Source: Verrucomicrobiota bacterium (GTDB taxonomy: Bacteria; Verrucomicrobiota; Verrucomicrobiia; Opitutales; Opitutaceae). From it: a stretch of DNA of 64,000 nt. The stretch's first letter is position 1. Each line of letters begins with the position of its first letter. The position numbers and the translations under genes are program-made. The stretch is from assembly GCA_016871755.1 (NCBI GenBank), contig VHCJ01000014.1, positions 1-64,000 of the forward strand, in the 5' to 3' direction. The notes below the pieces were generated by a model. That model was not told the DNA's origin, did no database searches, and was given only the letters and a program-made list of their open reading frames with translations. Shown one piece after another: positions 9,332 to 18,254 of this stretch.

Positions 9332-10945
9332 ATGACCTCGCGCACACCTCCTCGAATCCCGTTGTCGCTCCCTCGGACCATGCCGATCGGCACGTGCCGT
9401 CGAATCACTGTTCTCACTCTGGCATCCCTCTCGGCCGTCTTCGGTCAAGGCGCGCGCCCGGTGGAGGATCGCCTGCAACCCCTGGTCGACGCGACCCTCG
9501 TGGCCAGTGCGACCGGTGCCCGCCTCGTGCAGCATGCTCCGGTCTCCGGCGGCATCGCCCTCCGGTCGGAGCGTCCGTGGGAGGGTGACACCTTCTACAT
9601 CAGCTCCGTTCACCGGCAGGACGGCGTTTACCGCATGCTCTACCGCGGCGTGGACAAGCGCACGGACAGCGAGACGTATCACCTCTGCCTCGCGACCAGC
9701 AAGGACGGGATCACGTGGGAGCGCCCCTCGCTCGGCCTGATCGACTTCGATGGCTCGCGCGACAACAACATCATTTCGGACGGGCGGGGCCAGCGGCTCG
9801 GCATGGGTTTCACCTTCCACGATCCGCGGCCGGGGGTGCCGGCCAATGAACGCGTGAAGGCGTTCGTGTGGTCGGACGGCAAGCGGTACTACCATTACTC
9901 CGCGGGCCGCCCGGAGCGGAAGCTCGTTGTTCTGGGGTCCGCCGACGGAGCCGCGTTCCACGAAACGACCATCCAGTCGAAGCTGTCCAGCGATCGGCCC
10001 AACGCCTTCGACGGTGGGAGCATCTTCTGGTCCGAGGCCGAGCAACTCTTCGTCGGCTATTTCCGCTGGTGGGATCGCGACGCGAAGCCGCATGCGCGCT
10101 CGCTGCAGGACTGGATGTTGCCCCAACTCGGCGACGGTGTGCGTTCGGTGTTTCGCTCCACCTCGAAGGACCTGGTCGAGTGGTCGCCGGAGCAGTCGAT
10201 GTCGTACGGTGACACCCCGCGGGAACACTTCTACGAGAGCGGAACGCATCCCTACTTCCGTGCGCCGGATCTCTACGTCGCGCTGGCGAACCGCTTCAAT
10301 CCCGGACGCCGCTCTCTCAGTCTCGAGGAGGAGAGGGAGCTCGCCATCCGCAGCGTCCCCGGCTCGCGCCAGCGCCGACTCACCTTCGCGAGTGACGCAA
10401 ATGACCTGATTCTCCTCGTGACCCGCCCCGGGAGCGATGTCTACCAGCGGCCGTTTCTCGAGGCGTTCATGCGTCCGGGCGCCAACCCCGGCAACTGGGC
10501 CTCGCGGAGCAACTACCCGCCGCAGCACGGCGGACTGTGGCAGACCAGCCCGACGGAGATGTCGTTCCTCGTGACCCGGCAGCACTTCCAGCCGGCGAAC
10601 CACCTCGAGCGCATGGTCCTGCGTCTCGATGGCTTTGCCTCGATGAACGCCGGCTACGCAGGCGGCGAATTCGTGACTGTTCCCCTCACGTTCCGCGGCG
10701 ACGAGCTCCAGCTGAATTTCGCCACGAGCGCGGCGGGTGAAGTGCGGGTGGAGCTGCAGGACGAGAAGGGAAACCCGCTGCCGGGCTTTTCGCTCGATGA
10801 CTGCGACCCGCTCATCGGCGATCGCATCGCGCATCGCGTGAGCTGGCGGGGGAGGGAGTCGGTGAGTGGCTACGCCGGCCTTCCCATCCGACTGCGCATC
10901 CAGCTGATCGATGCGGACGTTTACTCCTTCCGCTTCACTCGGTGA
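9332..10945 (+). CDS. Exported propeller plus beta-sandwich protein of glycosidase type
   Basis: The 537-residue protein has an N-terminal signal ending near residue 40 (AVFGQG). The propeller part has YRMLYRG and TSKDGITW blocks like the protein at 755, and the C-terminal third matches the partial gene at the left edge. ATG 9332 follows a C/T-rich tract; ATG 9380 is a second possible start that would still leave a signal. It is probably a periplasmic or surface hydrolase or binding protein for the glycan used by this cluster. Related families are often annotated as GH32/GH43-like hydrolases; the active-site residues were not assigned. Confidence 0.72.
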   Translation: MTSRTPPRIPLSLPRTMPIGTCRRITVLTLASLSAVFGQGARPVEDRLQPLVDATLVASATGARLVQHAPVSGGIALRSERPWEGDTFYISSVHRQDGVYRMLYRGVDKRTDSETYHLCLATSKDGITWERPSLGLIDFDGSRDNNIISDGRGQRLGMGFTFHDPRPGVPANERVKAFVWSDGKRYYHYSAGRPERKLVVLGSADGAAFHETTIQSKLSSDRPNAFDGGSIFWSEAEQLFVGYFRWWDRDAKPHARSLQDWMLPQLGDGVRSVFRSTSKDLVEWSPEQSMSYGDTPREHFYESGTHPYFRAPDLYVALANRFNPGRRSLSLEEERELAIRSVPGSRQRRLTFASDANDLILLVTRPGSDVYQRPFLEAFMRPGANPGNWASRSNYPPQHGGLWQTSPTEMSFLVTRQHFQPANHLERMVLRLDGFASMNAGYAGGEFVTVPLTFRGDELQLNFATSAAGEVRVELQDEKGNPLPGFSLDDCDPLIGDRIAHRVSWRGRESVSGYAGLPIRLRIQLIDADVYSFRFTR

Positions 10946-10975
10946 ACCCTGACTCGCTTTCCCTTCTTCCCCCGC

Positions 10976-11809
10976 ATGACCACCTCGACTCCTTTCCCCC
11001 GGCTTCCCGCCCTCGACGCCCACGGGCACTACGGCACGTATCACGACGCGAACCGGCTGCTCTCCGAGTTCTCGAGCGCCTCCGCGGCCGAAGTGGCGCA
11101 GCGCGCCCGGGCGTGCGGGGTGACGTGGACCATCGTGTCCCCGCTCGCCGGCCTGTTCCCGCGCGGTCGGAATCAGTCTGTGATGGCCGCCAACGAAGCC
11201 GCCCACTGCGATGTGCAGGCGACGCCCGGCCTGCTTCAGTATGTCATCGTGAATCCCCTCCAACCGGAGACGTACGACCAAGCGCGGCGAATGCTCAAGA
11301 CGCCTTGGTGCGTCGGCATCAAGGTTCATCCGGAGGAACATACCTACCGCATCTCCGACCATGGCGACGAACTCTTCGCGTTCTTTGAGGAGACCGGCGT
11401 GCCAGTGAAGGCGCACAGTGGCTGCCCGAACAGCTTGCCCGAGGACTTCGTGCCCTTCGCCAATCGCTTCCCGCGTGCCCGGGTCATGCTGGCGCACCTG
11501 GGCAACGGGGCGGGTGCGGGTGGACGCGTGGATCTGCAGGTGCGGGCCGTGCAGGCGGCTCGTCACGGCAACCTCTGGATCGACACCTCCAGCGCCCGCA
11601 GCATTCTCCCTAGGCTAGTGGAGTGGGCGGTGGAGGAGGTGGGGGCGGAGCGCCTGATCTTCGGCAGCGACACGCCGCTGTACCACGTGGCGATGCAACG
11701 GGAGCGCATCGAGTGCGCGGAGATCTCCGAAGCAGACCGTCGACGGATCCTGTGGGACAACGCCCTCGCCCTGTTCGGGTTGGAGCGACTTCGCGACCAA
11801 GCGGGTTGA
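10976..11809 (+). CDS. Amidohydrolase-2 family TIM-barrel hydrolase
   Basis: The 277-residue protein has the metal-dependent hydrolase signature DAHGH (His16, His18). Further likely ligands are His118 (KVHPEEH), His147 (KAHSG), His174 (LAHLG) and Asp232 (FGSDTPLY). Members of this family include sugar lactonases and decarboxylases. A lactonase that opens an aldonolactone before the dehydratase at 3318 would fit the context, but this is inference. It lies 30 bp after the propeller protein and 30 bp before the symporter, all rightward, and its start follows a long pyrimidine tract. Confidence 0.82.
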   Translation: MTTSTPFPRLPALDAHGHYGTYHDANRLLSEFSSASAAEVAQRARACGVTWTIVSPLAGLFPRGRNQSVMAANEAAHCDVQATPGLLQYVIVNPLQPETYDQARRMLKTPWCVGIKVHPEEHTYRISDHGDELFAFFEETGVPVKAHSGCPNSLPEDFVPFANRFPRARVMLAHLGNGAGAGGRVDLQVRAVQAARHGNLWIDTSSARSILPRLVEWAVEEVGAERLIFGSDTPLYHVAMQRERIECAEISEADRRRILWDNALALFGLERLRDQAG

Positions 11810-11839
11810 TTGTCCGGCTGAACGTAACCCGCCGCCATC

Positions 11840-13312
11840 ATGCGTACGATCGACCTTGCGGTCGTTGCGATCTACCTGATCGCGACCATCGCCCTTGGCA
11901 TCGCGTATCGGGGACGAACCGGGGCCGTGGATGAGTACTTTACGGCGCGGGGCATGTTCCGGGGTCGGCTTGGAGAAATCCTGATTGGCCTGAGCATCGC
12001 CGCGACGTTCATGTCCGGCATCAGCATCATCGTCTATGTCAGCGCCGCTTACAGCGATGGGGCGAAGATCGGACTCGGCCTGATCTGCCTACCGATCGCC
12101 TGGTGGGTTCTCATCCACTGGTTCCTGCCGCGCTACCTGGCGGCGGGTGGGGTCCATGCGTACGACGTGGTCGAACGGCGCTTCGGCTACCCGGTGCGCG
12201 TGTGCCTGTCCGTCATGTTCTTCCTCCTTCGCGTCGGGTGGATGGGCGTGATGCTCTATGTGCCAACGTTGATCATCATCGGGTCCACGGGACTTTCGCC
12301 GCAATGGTTCTGGCCGATCGTGCTGGTGATCGGGTTGTCCTCGACGGTCTACACGGTGATCGGGGGCATTCGCGGCGTGATCGTCACGGATGCGTTGCAG
12401 TTCATCGTCATCATGGGAGGGATGCTACTGATCGTCGTCTTGCTGCTGGCGCGGTTGGATCTGCCATGGACGGCCCTGTGGGCCGACTGGGCGGAGCGGG
12501 GACGGCTCCAAGTGCTCGATTTCTCGCTCGATCCGACCAAGTCGCTGACCTTTTGGACGGTGGTGCTGGGCATTTCGGTGGCGAACCTCGGATCCTACCT
12601 CGCGGATCAGATGTCGCTGCAGCGCTACCTCGCCGCCGAATCGATTCCGGCTGCCTCGCGTGCCTTCACGGTGAACGCGGTCGGCGTCGCCATTGTGATC
12701 GTGACGCTGGTTTTGGCGGGGTTGCTGCTGTCGACTTGGTACCAGCGGCACCCGGACCCTACCTTGCCGGTCAAGGCGGACCATGTGCTGGCGTTCTTCA
12801 TCGTCCGGGAGTTGCCGCCTGGGGTGGCGGGCGTACTGATCGCGGCGATCCTTGCGGCGACGATTAGCAGCATGACGAGTTGCATCAATTCACTCGCCGG
12901 CATCATCACCACGGATTGGCTTGTCCGGTGGGGGCGACGCCGGTCGGCGGAAGAGAGCTATCGCCTCGGCCGCTGGATCAGCCTGCTGATCGGCGTGGGG
13001 GCAACGCTGCTGGCCGGCTTCGCCGAGAATCTGGGATCCGTCCTCGACGCTCAGGCGAAGGTCATGGGCGCGTTCCTCGGGCCGATGCTGGCTTGCCTCG
13101 TTCTGGCAGTGGGGCGACGGGAGCGCCGGGGATGGACGGTGCTGGCTGGCATCTCGGCGGGCGTAGTCGCGGGGTGGATCGTCGCCGCGCTGCCGGTAGC
13201 AAGCCTATGGGTTCCGCCCGTCTCGTTCGGTGTCGCGATGGCGGTGGCCGCGGTGTTCCGGCCGGTTGCTGCGGAGGCTTTACCTCCGGCGAGGGGAAAT
13301 ACACCGACCTGA
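11840..13312 (+). CDS. Sodium:solute symporter (SSS family)
   Basis: The 490-residue product is an integral membrane protein with about 13 hydrophobic segments and the SSS-family feel: an N-terminal helix ahead of DEYFTARG (residues 31-38), GLSIAATFMSG in the sodium-binding helix, and ISSMTSCINSLAGI in a later helix. It would import a sugar, sugar acid or similar organic solute with sodium across the inner membrane. It ends the first rightward block and converges on the GntR regulator 54 bp away. The close link with sugar-acid enzymes suggests it carries the substrate of that pathway. Confidence 0.9.
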   Translation: MRTIDLAVVAIYLIATIALGIAYRGRTGAVDEYFTARGMFRGRLGEILIGLSIAATFMSGISIIVYVSAAYSDGAKIGLGLICLPIAWWVLIHWFLPRYLAAGGVHAYDVVERRFGYPVRVCLSVMFFLLRVGWMGVMLYVPTLIIIGSTGLSPQWFWPIVLVIGLSSTVYTVIGGIRGVIVTDALQFIVIMGGMLLIVVLLLARLDLPWTALWADWAERGRLQVLDFSLDPTKSLTFWTVVLGISVANLGSYLADQMSLQRYLAAESIPAASRAFTVNAVGVAIVIVTLVLAGLLLSTWYQRHPDPTLPVKADHVLAFFIVRELPPGVAGVLIAAILAATISSMTSCINSLAGIITTDWLVRWGRRRSAEESYRLGRWISLLIGVGATLLAGFAENLGSVLDAQAKVMGAFLGPMLACLVLAVGRRERRGWTVLAGISAGVVAGWIVAALPVASLWVPPVSFGVAMAVAAVFRPVAAEALPPARGNTPT

Positions 13313-13366
13313 GGGCGCGTCGGCGGATCGGCTCCGTCGCTGCGAGGGCAGTGTCGGCGGCCCCGA

Positions 13367-14092
13367 CTAGATCCCGAGGGCGCTCATCTGTGACGCCTCC
13401 TCGCCGAGCATGCGCTTGATGCTATGATCGAGGATGTCTTGGATGTGAGCTTCCATCGCCGCGGTCGCCGCGACGGCATCGTGGGTCGCGATGGCATCGT
13501 GGATCCGCTGATGCTCGGCCAAGGTCTTCTGCGTCTCCGCGAGGTAGTCCGGGATCTCCGCCGTGTAGAGCGGGGTGATCCCGCCCACGACGCGGTTGAT
13601 GAGCCGTAGGCGGACGATCTCCGTCTTGAGCAGGGAATTATGTGCGGCGTTCATCACCGCCACGTGGAAGCGGATGTCGACGCGGGCGAGGGCGCTCTTC
13701 AGTTCCTCGGTTGGCTCGCGCAAGGCCTCTCGGCCGGCGGCGGCGGCGATCTCCAGCATCTCATCATGCGCCGCGCCAATCTCCCGACGGTCATCGTCGG
13801 TGTGCTCGATCGCCGCCAGACCCGCCGCATTGCTCTCCAGGACCTTCCGCATCCAGCACAACTCCTTGAAATCCTTCAAGTCCATGAACTTCACCATCGC
13901 TCCGATCTTCGGGCGAATCACCACCAACCCGTCCGTTTCCAACTGGCGCAAGGCGTCATGAATCGGCGTCCGACTCACGCCGACCTCGGACGACAACGCG
14001 TTCGCGCTTAGATTCGTCCCGGGGGCGTAGGTGCCATCCAGTATCTTATTGCGGATGAAGGTGTAGGCTTTGCTGGTGCTATCGATCCTCAT
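13367..14092 (-). CDS. GntR family transcriptional regulator, FCD (FadR) type
   Basis: The 241-residue protein has a winged helix at about 20-75 (LSSEVGVSRTPIHDALRQLE is the helix-turn-helix) and a helical FCD ligand domain. Candidate metal or ligand residues include the Asp and His of RVDIRFH and the later histidines of EHQRIH and EAHIQD. This class senses small carboxylates such as hexuronates or aldonates. ATG 14092 was chosen because the helix-turn-helix follows directly; the longer open frame lacks any domain. It is the last gene of the leftward block. It is the natural candidate to control the divergent promoter region at 20515-20788, which has GTATAC-core sites like those of UxuR/ExuR. 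Confidence 0.88.
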   Translation of the reverse strand: MRIDSTSKAYTFIRNKILDGTYAPGTNLSANALSSEVGVSRTPIHDALRQLETDGLVVIRPKIGAMVKFMDLKDFKELCWMRKVLESNAAGLAAIEHTDDDRREIGAAHDEMLEIAAAAGREALREPTEELKSALARVDIRFHVAVMNAAHNSLLKTEIVRLRLINRVVGGITPLYTAEIPDYLAETQKTLAEHQRIHDAIATHDAVAATAAMEAHIQDILDHSIKRMLGEEASQMSALGI

Positions 14093-14271
14093 CTCGGGGA
14101 ATGTTCGGGTTCGCGCAGGGGCGAGGCAAGGGGAAATCCCGCGCGGTCGGGGATGCCGCAGCCGGCGTCCCATCCTCGGGCAGGGAGGAAGTCGTCGCCG
14201 GCGGCGGAGGCCGACGACACTACGGACGACGGTAACGGCAGGGCGGGGTGGCGCGGTTCCGGAGGCGGGGC

Positions 14272-14640
14272 TCAGTTCGTGATGTCGAACGTCGTGCTCC
14301 GCTCGCGGATCGGAATGTACGCCTTGTACCACGCTTTCTGGGCGTCGCTGCCGGCGTAATCCTTGAGGGCCTGCTCGCTGGCAAATTCCATCACGAAGGC
14401 ATTCGCGGCACCGCCCTGAACCTTGATCGACCGGGTCCAGACGCGGGTGATGCCCTTGAACGACTGGGGCAGGGCCTTCACGCCATCGAGGGCGGCCTGG
14501 ATCTGCTCGGGCGTCGTGCCTTCCTTCCACTTGACGGTCACCACGTGGATGACGGTCTTGGGGGCGGTCTCGGCGCGGACGACAGCCGGGAGTGACGCGA
14601 GGAAGACGGTGGCGCAGGCAATGAGGAGGCGGAGTTTCAT
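14272..14640 (-). CDS. Exported Dabb (stress-responsive alpha/beta barrel) domain protein
   Basis: This small protein of 122 residues has a signal peptide (residues 1 to about 23, ending VVRAE) and one Dabb domain, seen in HVVTVKWKEGTTPEQI, LPQSFKGI and FVMEFASEQALKDY. Dabb proteins are dimeric ferredoxin-like barrels; some are enzymes such as small lyases or epimerases, but most have no known role. Export is uncommon for the family. It is separated from the SDR gene upstream by about 215 bp, including a hairpin, so it may have its own promoter. Confidence 0.8.
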   Translation of the reverse strand: MKLRLLIACATVFLASLPAVVRAETAPKTVIHVVTVKWKEGTTPEQIQAALDGVKALPQSFKGITRVWTRSIKVQGGAANAFVMEFASEQALKDYAGSDAQKAWYKAYIPIRERSTTFDITN

Positions 14641-14827
14641 GAGGGGGATCGTACGGATGAGGGTCGGAAGAAAGCGCTCAACCGCACCCGTTCGCGAAGG
14701 GGCGAACCGGCGCGCGAAGCGCACGGAGGAGTCTCTCCGCAAATCGGTGCCGCGCAAGTGCGTATCTTGCTCCGCGCCGGCATGGAGCCTCGTCCTTGCG
14801 CGGCGAAGACGGACTTCTCCCTATCTC

Positions 14828-14851
14828 CGGCTCCGGCGGTCAGCGGAGCCG
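14828..14851 (-). terminator. GC hairpin after the SDR gene
   Basis: An 8-bp perfect inverted repeat (CGGCTCCG and CGGAGCCG) with an 8-nt loop lies 5 bp past the stop of the SDR gene at 14856. There is no T run after it in the leftward direction, so this is at best a weak or Rho-assisted terminator. Confidence 0.3.
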
Positions 14852-14855
14852 CCCC

Positions 14856-15635
14856 TCACCACACGGTCCAACCGCCGTCCACGACCAGGCTCTGGCCCGT
14901 GACGTAGGAGGCACCGTCGCCGAGGAGGAAGAGCGTGGGACCGACGATCTCGGAATTGACGCCGATGCGTCGAAGCGCGGTCTTCGCCGAAAGGTCGGCG
15001 ATCAGCCCGGGGTGGGCCCGCTGCACGTTCGGGTTCGGGAACGGTCCTGGCGTCACGCAATTCACGCGGATGCCGGACGCGCCGTAGTGGACCGCGAAGT
15101 ACTTCGTCATCTGGATGACTGCCGCCTTGCTCGCCCCGTAGTCGATCGGGTTCGGCTTCATCGGCAGGTGGTAGATGCGCGGATCCGGCGAGACCATGCC
15201 GTACATGCTGCCGTAAAGGACGATGCTCCCGGAACCGCGGCTGCGCATCCGCTCCGCGACGTGCCGCGTGAGCAGGAACGCGGGCGTGAGCGCCCGGCAG
15301 AACGTGGAGTCGAGGTCGGACGGGAGGAGCTCCTCCACCGTCTTCCCGGCGGACGACGCGAAGGCAAAGTGCACGACCCCGTCGGGCACACCGTGCTCGT
15401 TCATCAGCGCGTCGAGCGCGGGCGTGAGGCCCGCGACGTCGGTGAGGTCGACGTCGTAGGCGAGCGTGTTCCGGAGACCGCGCTCGCGGACAAACGCCGC
15501 GGCCTTGCCCGGAAGGTCGAGGCAGAGGACCTTTCCGGCGGATCGATCGAGTTCCTCGGTGACCGCGGAGCCGAGGTAGCCGGCGCCGCCGGTGACGAGG
15601 ATGGTGCGGCCGGCGAGGGAGTGCCAGGGATTCAT
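14856..15635 (-). CDS. SDR family oxidoreductase
   Basis: The 259-residue classical short-chain dehydrogenase has TGGAGYLG near the N-terminus, a YGSMYG strand, and the YxxxK catalytic pair in DYGASK. It ends with the usual VDGGW motif. Asp at the end of beta-2 (CLDLPG) favours NAD. The sequence around SMYGMVSPDPRIY resembles the SDR subgroup that includes PtmA of nonulosonate pathways, and also many sugar dehydrogenases, so the substrate is probably a sugar or sugar acid. It starts 4 bp after the stop of the SDR before it. ATG 15635 was chosen; an upstream in-frame stretch overlaps the neighbour and has no domain. Confidence 0.87.
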   Translation of the reverse strand: MNPWHSLAGRTILVTGGAGYLGSAVTEELDRSAGKVLCLDLPGKAAAFVRERGLRNTLAYDVDLTDVAGLTPALDALMNEHGVPDGVVHFAFASSAGKTVEELLPSDLDSTFCRALTPAFLLTRHVAERMRSRGSGSIVLYGSMYGMVSPDPRIYHLPMKPNPIDYGASKAAVIQMTKYFAVHYGASGIRVNCVTPGPFPNPNVQRAHPGLIADLSAKTALRRIGVNSEIVGPTLFLLGDGASYVTGQSLVVDGGWTVW

Positions 15636-15639
15636 CGGG

Positions 15640-16431
15640 TTAACGGGCCGTGTAGCCGCCGTCGACGAGGAGATTGGCGCCGGTGACGTAGCGGCCGGCG
15701 TCGCTGAGCAGGAAGACCACCGGTCCACCGAGCTCCCGCGCCTCCGCCATGCGGCCGAGCATCGTCATCTTCTCGTACTTCTCGAGGAAGGCCGGTGCCT
15801 GCGGCTTGGCCGGATTGTAGATGCCGCCGGGGGAAACGACGTTAACGCGGATGTTGGACTTCCCGTAGTAGGCCGCGAGGTAACGCGTAACGTTGATCAT
15901 TCCGCCCTTGTGGAAGAAGTAGTCGGGCGGCGCCCCCATCGACGTGCCCTCGTAAAGCCACGGGTTCATGCCGACGACCCCGTACATCGACGAAATGTTC
16001 ACGATGCTGCCGGAGCCCAGCTTGGCCATCGCGTCGCCGAACACGCGGATCGTCGCAATGAAGCCAGTCGCGTTGTCGTCCATCGACTGGCGCCACGCCG
16101 CCAGATCGTCGCCGAAGGACTTCATCGGGCGCGACGCCGAGTTGTAGACCACGCCGTCGATGCGCCCGTGCTGGGCGAGCACGCGGTCGCGCAGCGCCTG
16201 CAGCGAGGGCTCGGAGTGTTGGTCGACCTCCTCGGGGTGGACGGTGTTTCCGGCGGCGGCGTGCGCGGCGACGATCTCCTTGAGGGAGTCGCGGCTGCGC
16301 GAGGCGATGACGACGGTGGCGCCGGCGGCGACGAGGGCGTCGATCAGCGCTGGACCGAGCAGTCCGGTGCCGCCGAACTGGACAACGACCTTGCCTTGCA
16401 GGGTCAGGGGAAGGGGCGTGGTATCAGGCAT
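15640..16431 (-). CDS. SDR family oxidoreductase
   Basis: The 263-residue short-chain dehydrogenase has a cofactor loop (FGGTGLLG), the ISSMYG catalytic serine strand and a YFFHK YxxxK pair. It ends in VDGGYTAR. Arg after beta-2 (ASRSRD) suggests NADP. It is a close relative of the SDR that follows it, and both share the SMYGxV and SPGG(I)/TPGP motifs. Its start overlaps the end of the HpcH-type aldolase gene by 8 bp, so the two are made together. An oxidation of a sugar-acid hydroxyl before aldol cleavage would fit, as in non-phosphorylative fucose or rhamnose pathways. Confidence 0.87.
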   Translation of the reverse strand: MPDTTPLPLTLQGKVVVQFGGTGLLGPALIDALVAAGATVVIASRSRDSLKEIVAAHAAAGNTVHPEEVDQHSEPSLQALRDRVLAQHGRIDGVVYNSASRPMKSFGDDLAAWRQSMDDNATGFIATIRVFGDAMAKLGSGSIVNISSMYGVVGMNPWLYEGTSMGAPPDYFFHKGGMINVTRYLAAYYGKSNIRVNVVSPGGIYNPAKPQAPAFLEKYEKMTMLGRMAEARELGGPVVFLLSDAGRYVTGANLLVDGGYTAR

Positions 16432-17245
16432 AGGGGGACCGGGTGGAGGGTTTGACGGACGCCGGAAGGGCCTCGATGTGGCCGCGAACCAGTTCGAGGC
16501 GCTGCTTCACGTAGCTGGAGAGCGCGACGACGTCGGAGCCGATGCCGAAGACGCGGAAACCTTCGTTGACGAGATCGTGGAACGGCGCGTAAAGGCCGGC
16601 GGCCATGCAGAACTTGCCGCTGGCTTTGCACGCCGCCGCGACGCGGCGGCGGGCGGCGACCACGGTCGGGTGATCGAGTTGCCCCGCGACCCCGATGCGG
16701 TGGCTGAAGTCGCCGGGCCCGAACAGAACACCGTCGAAGCCGGGCAATGCGCAGATCGCCTCCACGTGCTCCAAGGCCTCGGGGGACTCGATCTGGAGGA
16801 TCACGATCTTCTCGTGGTTGGAGTAGGAGAGGTAGTCGGCCATCGGCACGAGGCAGAACTGGCCGTCGATGTTGCCGCCATCGAGGGCGCGCCGGCCGAG
16901 CGGATGGAAACGGACGCTGTCGATGATGCGCCGCGCCTCGTCGGCGTCGGCGACGTGCGGCACGATGATGCCGGCCGCGTCCATCTCGAAGGGCTTGATG
17001 TAGTCGCTGTAGCTGCCCTTGGCGACGCGCACCAGCGCATCGACGTTGTGGATACGGGCGGCGCGGATCTGGTTCTCGAGGCCGACCCAGTCGTTGGGCA
17101 CGTGCTCGGTGCAGAGCCACACGCCGTCGACGCCGCACAGTCCGGCGATTTCCAAAACCCGGGGGTCGGAAAGATTGACCTTCAGGATCGAGGGCATGTG
17201 CCCTTCGCGCAGGAGGCGGAGGATGCGGCTGGGTCGTAGGTGCAT
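16424..17245 (-). CDS. HpcH/HpaI-type class II pyruvate aldolase
   Basis: The 273-residue protein matches 2-keto-3-deoxy-acid aldolases of the HpcH/HpaI/YfaU family. Likely catalytic residues are His48 and Arg73, and the metal ligands are Glu153 (QIESPE) and Asp179 (FGPGDF). These spacings follow HpaI (45, 70, 149, 175). It should cleave a 2-keto-3-deoxy sugar acid to pyruvate plus an aldehyde in the cytoplasm. The cluster also has a class I aldolase at 7098, so two chemically different cleavage routes exist. The 5' leader is strongly pyrimidine-rich. Confidence 0.9.
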   Translation of the reverse strand: MHLRPSRILRLLREGHMPSILKVNLSDPRVLEIAGLCGVDGVWLCTEHVPNDWVGLENQIRAARIHNVDALVRVAKGSYSDYIKPFEMDAAGIIVPHVADADEARRIIDSVRFHPLGRRALDGGNIDGQFCLVPMADYLSYSNHEKIVILQIESPEALEHVEAICALPGFDGVLFGPGDFSHRIGVAGQLDHPTVVAARRRVAAACKASGKFCMAAGLYAPFHDLVNEGFRVFGIGSDVVALSSYVKQRLELVRGHIEALPASVKPSTRSPYA

Positions 17246-17276
17246 GAGAAAAAAGGGGAGGGTTGCGGGAGGGTGG

Positions 17277-18245
17277 TCAGTTCGGGGCGATCTCGGTCAG
17301 CGCGATCTCGCGCCCGCCGGACTCGCGGCTGCGGATGCCGGCGATGACGAGCTTCATGAGCTCGACGGTCTCGGCGAACGGGTACGGATGGACGCCCGTG
17401 CGCAGGTACTGGATGAAAGCCTCCAACTGGGCGCGGAACGCGAAGTAGGAGTCGCCGGAGGCGGTCTGGACCCGCCCGGCTGTGCCGCACAACTGCAGCA
17501 CGCCGAAGCTTCCGTACATGTCGGCCGACGCCACGACGACGACATCCACGCCGCGGCGGTGCGTGAGGTGGACGACGTTGCGGGCGGCGGTGCCCGTGTT
17601 GCGCACGGTGAGGAAGCCCGGGCCGAGGATCGGATATACGGCCTCAAGCGCGTGGATCCCGTAGGTCTCCCAGCTCTTGGCGGTGGTGATGCTGACAAAG
17701 CGCAGGTCGCCGAGGTCGCGCGTCGAATGCCGGTAAGGCATGAACTCCTTCGTGTAGCGCATGCTGCTCGACGACATGAGCGGACGGCCCTGGTTGTGCC
17801 ACTGCACGAATGTCTGCAGGTCGGGCTCGTTGTCGGTGAGCGGCTTGTCGACGAAGACCGGCACCCCGGCCTCGATGAAGGGACGGGCGCGTTCGACGTG
17901 CTCGTGGCCGATGTCGGTGGCGATGATCACCGCGTCCACGTGTCCGATGACGTCGGTGGGCTTCTCGACGACGTGCGGGATGAGCGAGAGACGGGCGACG
18001 TGCTCGGCGGTGAAACCGCCGTTGCCCGCGCAGTGGATGTGGGTGACCCGCGCGCCCGGGATGTTGACCGTCGCGGCGGGCTCCTTGTTCAGGTAGGCCG
18101 GAATGCCGGGGAACGGACATTCCTTGGTCATCAGTTCGCGGTCGTAGCCGTTGAACAGGGCGCTCCAGGAGTACGGATGACCGTTGCCGACGGTCGAGCC
18201 GAGCATGGCGAGACGGATCTCGTTGGGATTGCGGACGAGGGACAT
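17277..18245 (-). CDS. Gfo/Idh/MocA-family oxidoreductase
   Basis: The 322-residue protein has a Rossmann N-terminus without a classical GxGxxG (LGSTVGNGHP), then a DKP motif at 133-135 in place of the usual EKP, and a C-terminal alpha/beta domain with a candidate catalytic histidine in YGIHALE. It lacks a signal peptide. It probably oxidises or reduces a sugar with bound NAD(P). It is in the leftward operon, 9 bp after the ferritin-like gene and 31 bp before the aldolase. The unusual N-terminal loop may mean altered cofactor binding. Confidence 0.8.
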   Translation of the reverse strand: MSLVRNPNEIRLAMLGSTVGNGHPYSWSALFNGYDRELMTKECPFPGIPAYLNKEPAATVNIPGARVTHIHCAGNGGFTAEHVARLSLIPHVVEKPTDVIGHVDAVIIATDIGHEHVERARPFIEAGVPVFVDKPLTDNEPDLQTFVQWHNQGRPLMSSSSMRYTKEFMPYRHSTRDLGDLRFVSITTAKSWETYGIHALEAVYPILGPGFLTVRNTGTAARNVVHLTHRRGVDVVVVASADMYGSFGVLQLCGTAGRVQTASGDSYFAFRAQLEAFIQYLRTGVHPYPFAETVELMKLVIAGIRSRESGGREIALTEIAPN

Positions 18246-18254
18246 GGGGGAGGG

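Noticed and set aside
9305-11566. Long open frame on the minus strand, over 700 codons
   Set aside because: It runs opposite to clear genes (propeller protein and amidohydrolase), has no recognisable domain and reflects the high GC content, which removes stop codons. The same applies to long frames opposite the TonB receptor (20540-23191), the second dehydratase pair (23844-26285) and the sugar operon (17019-19487).
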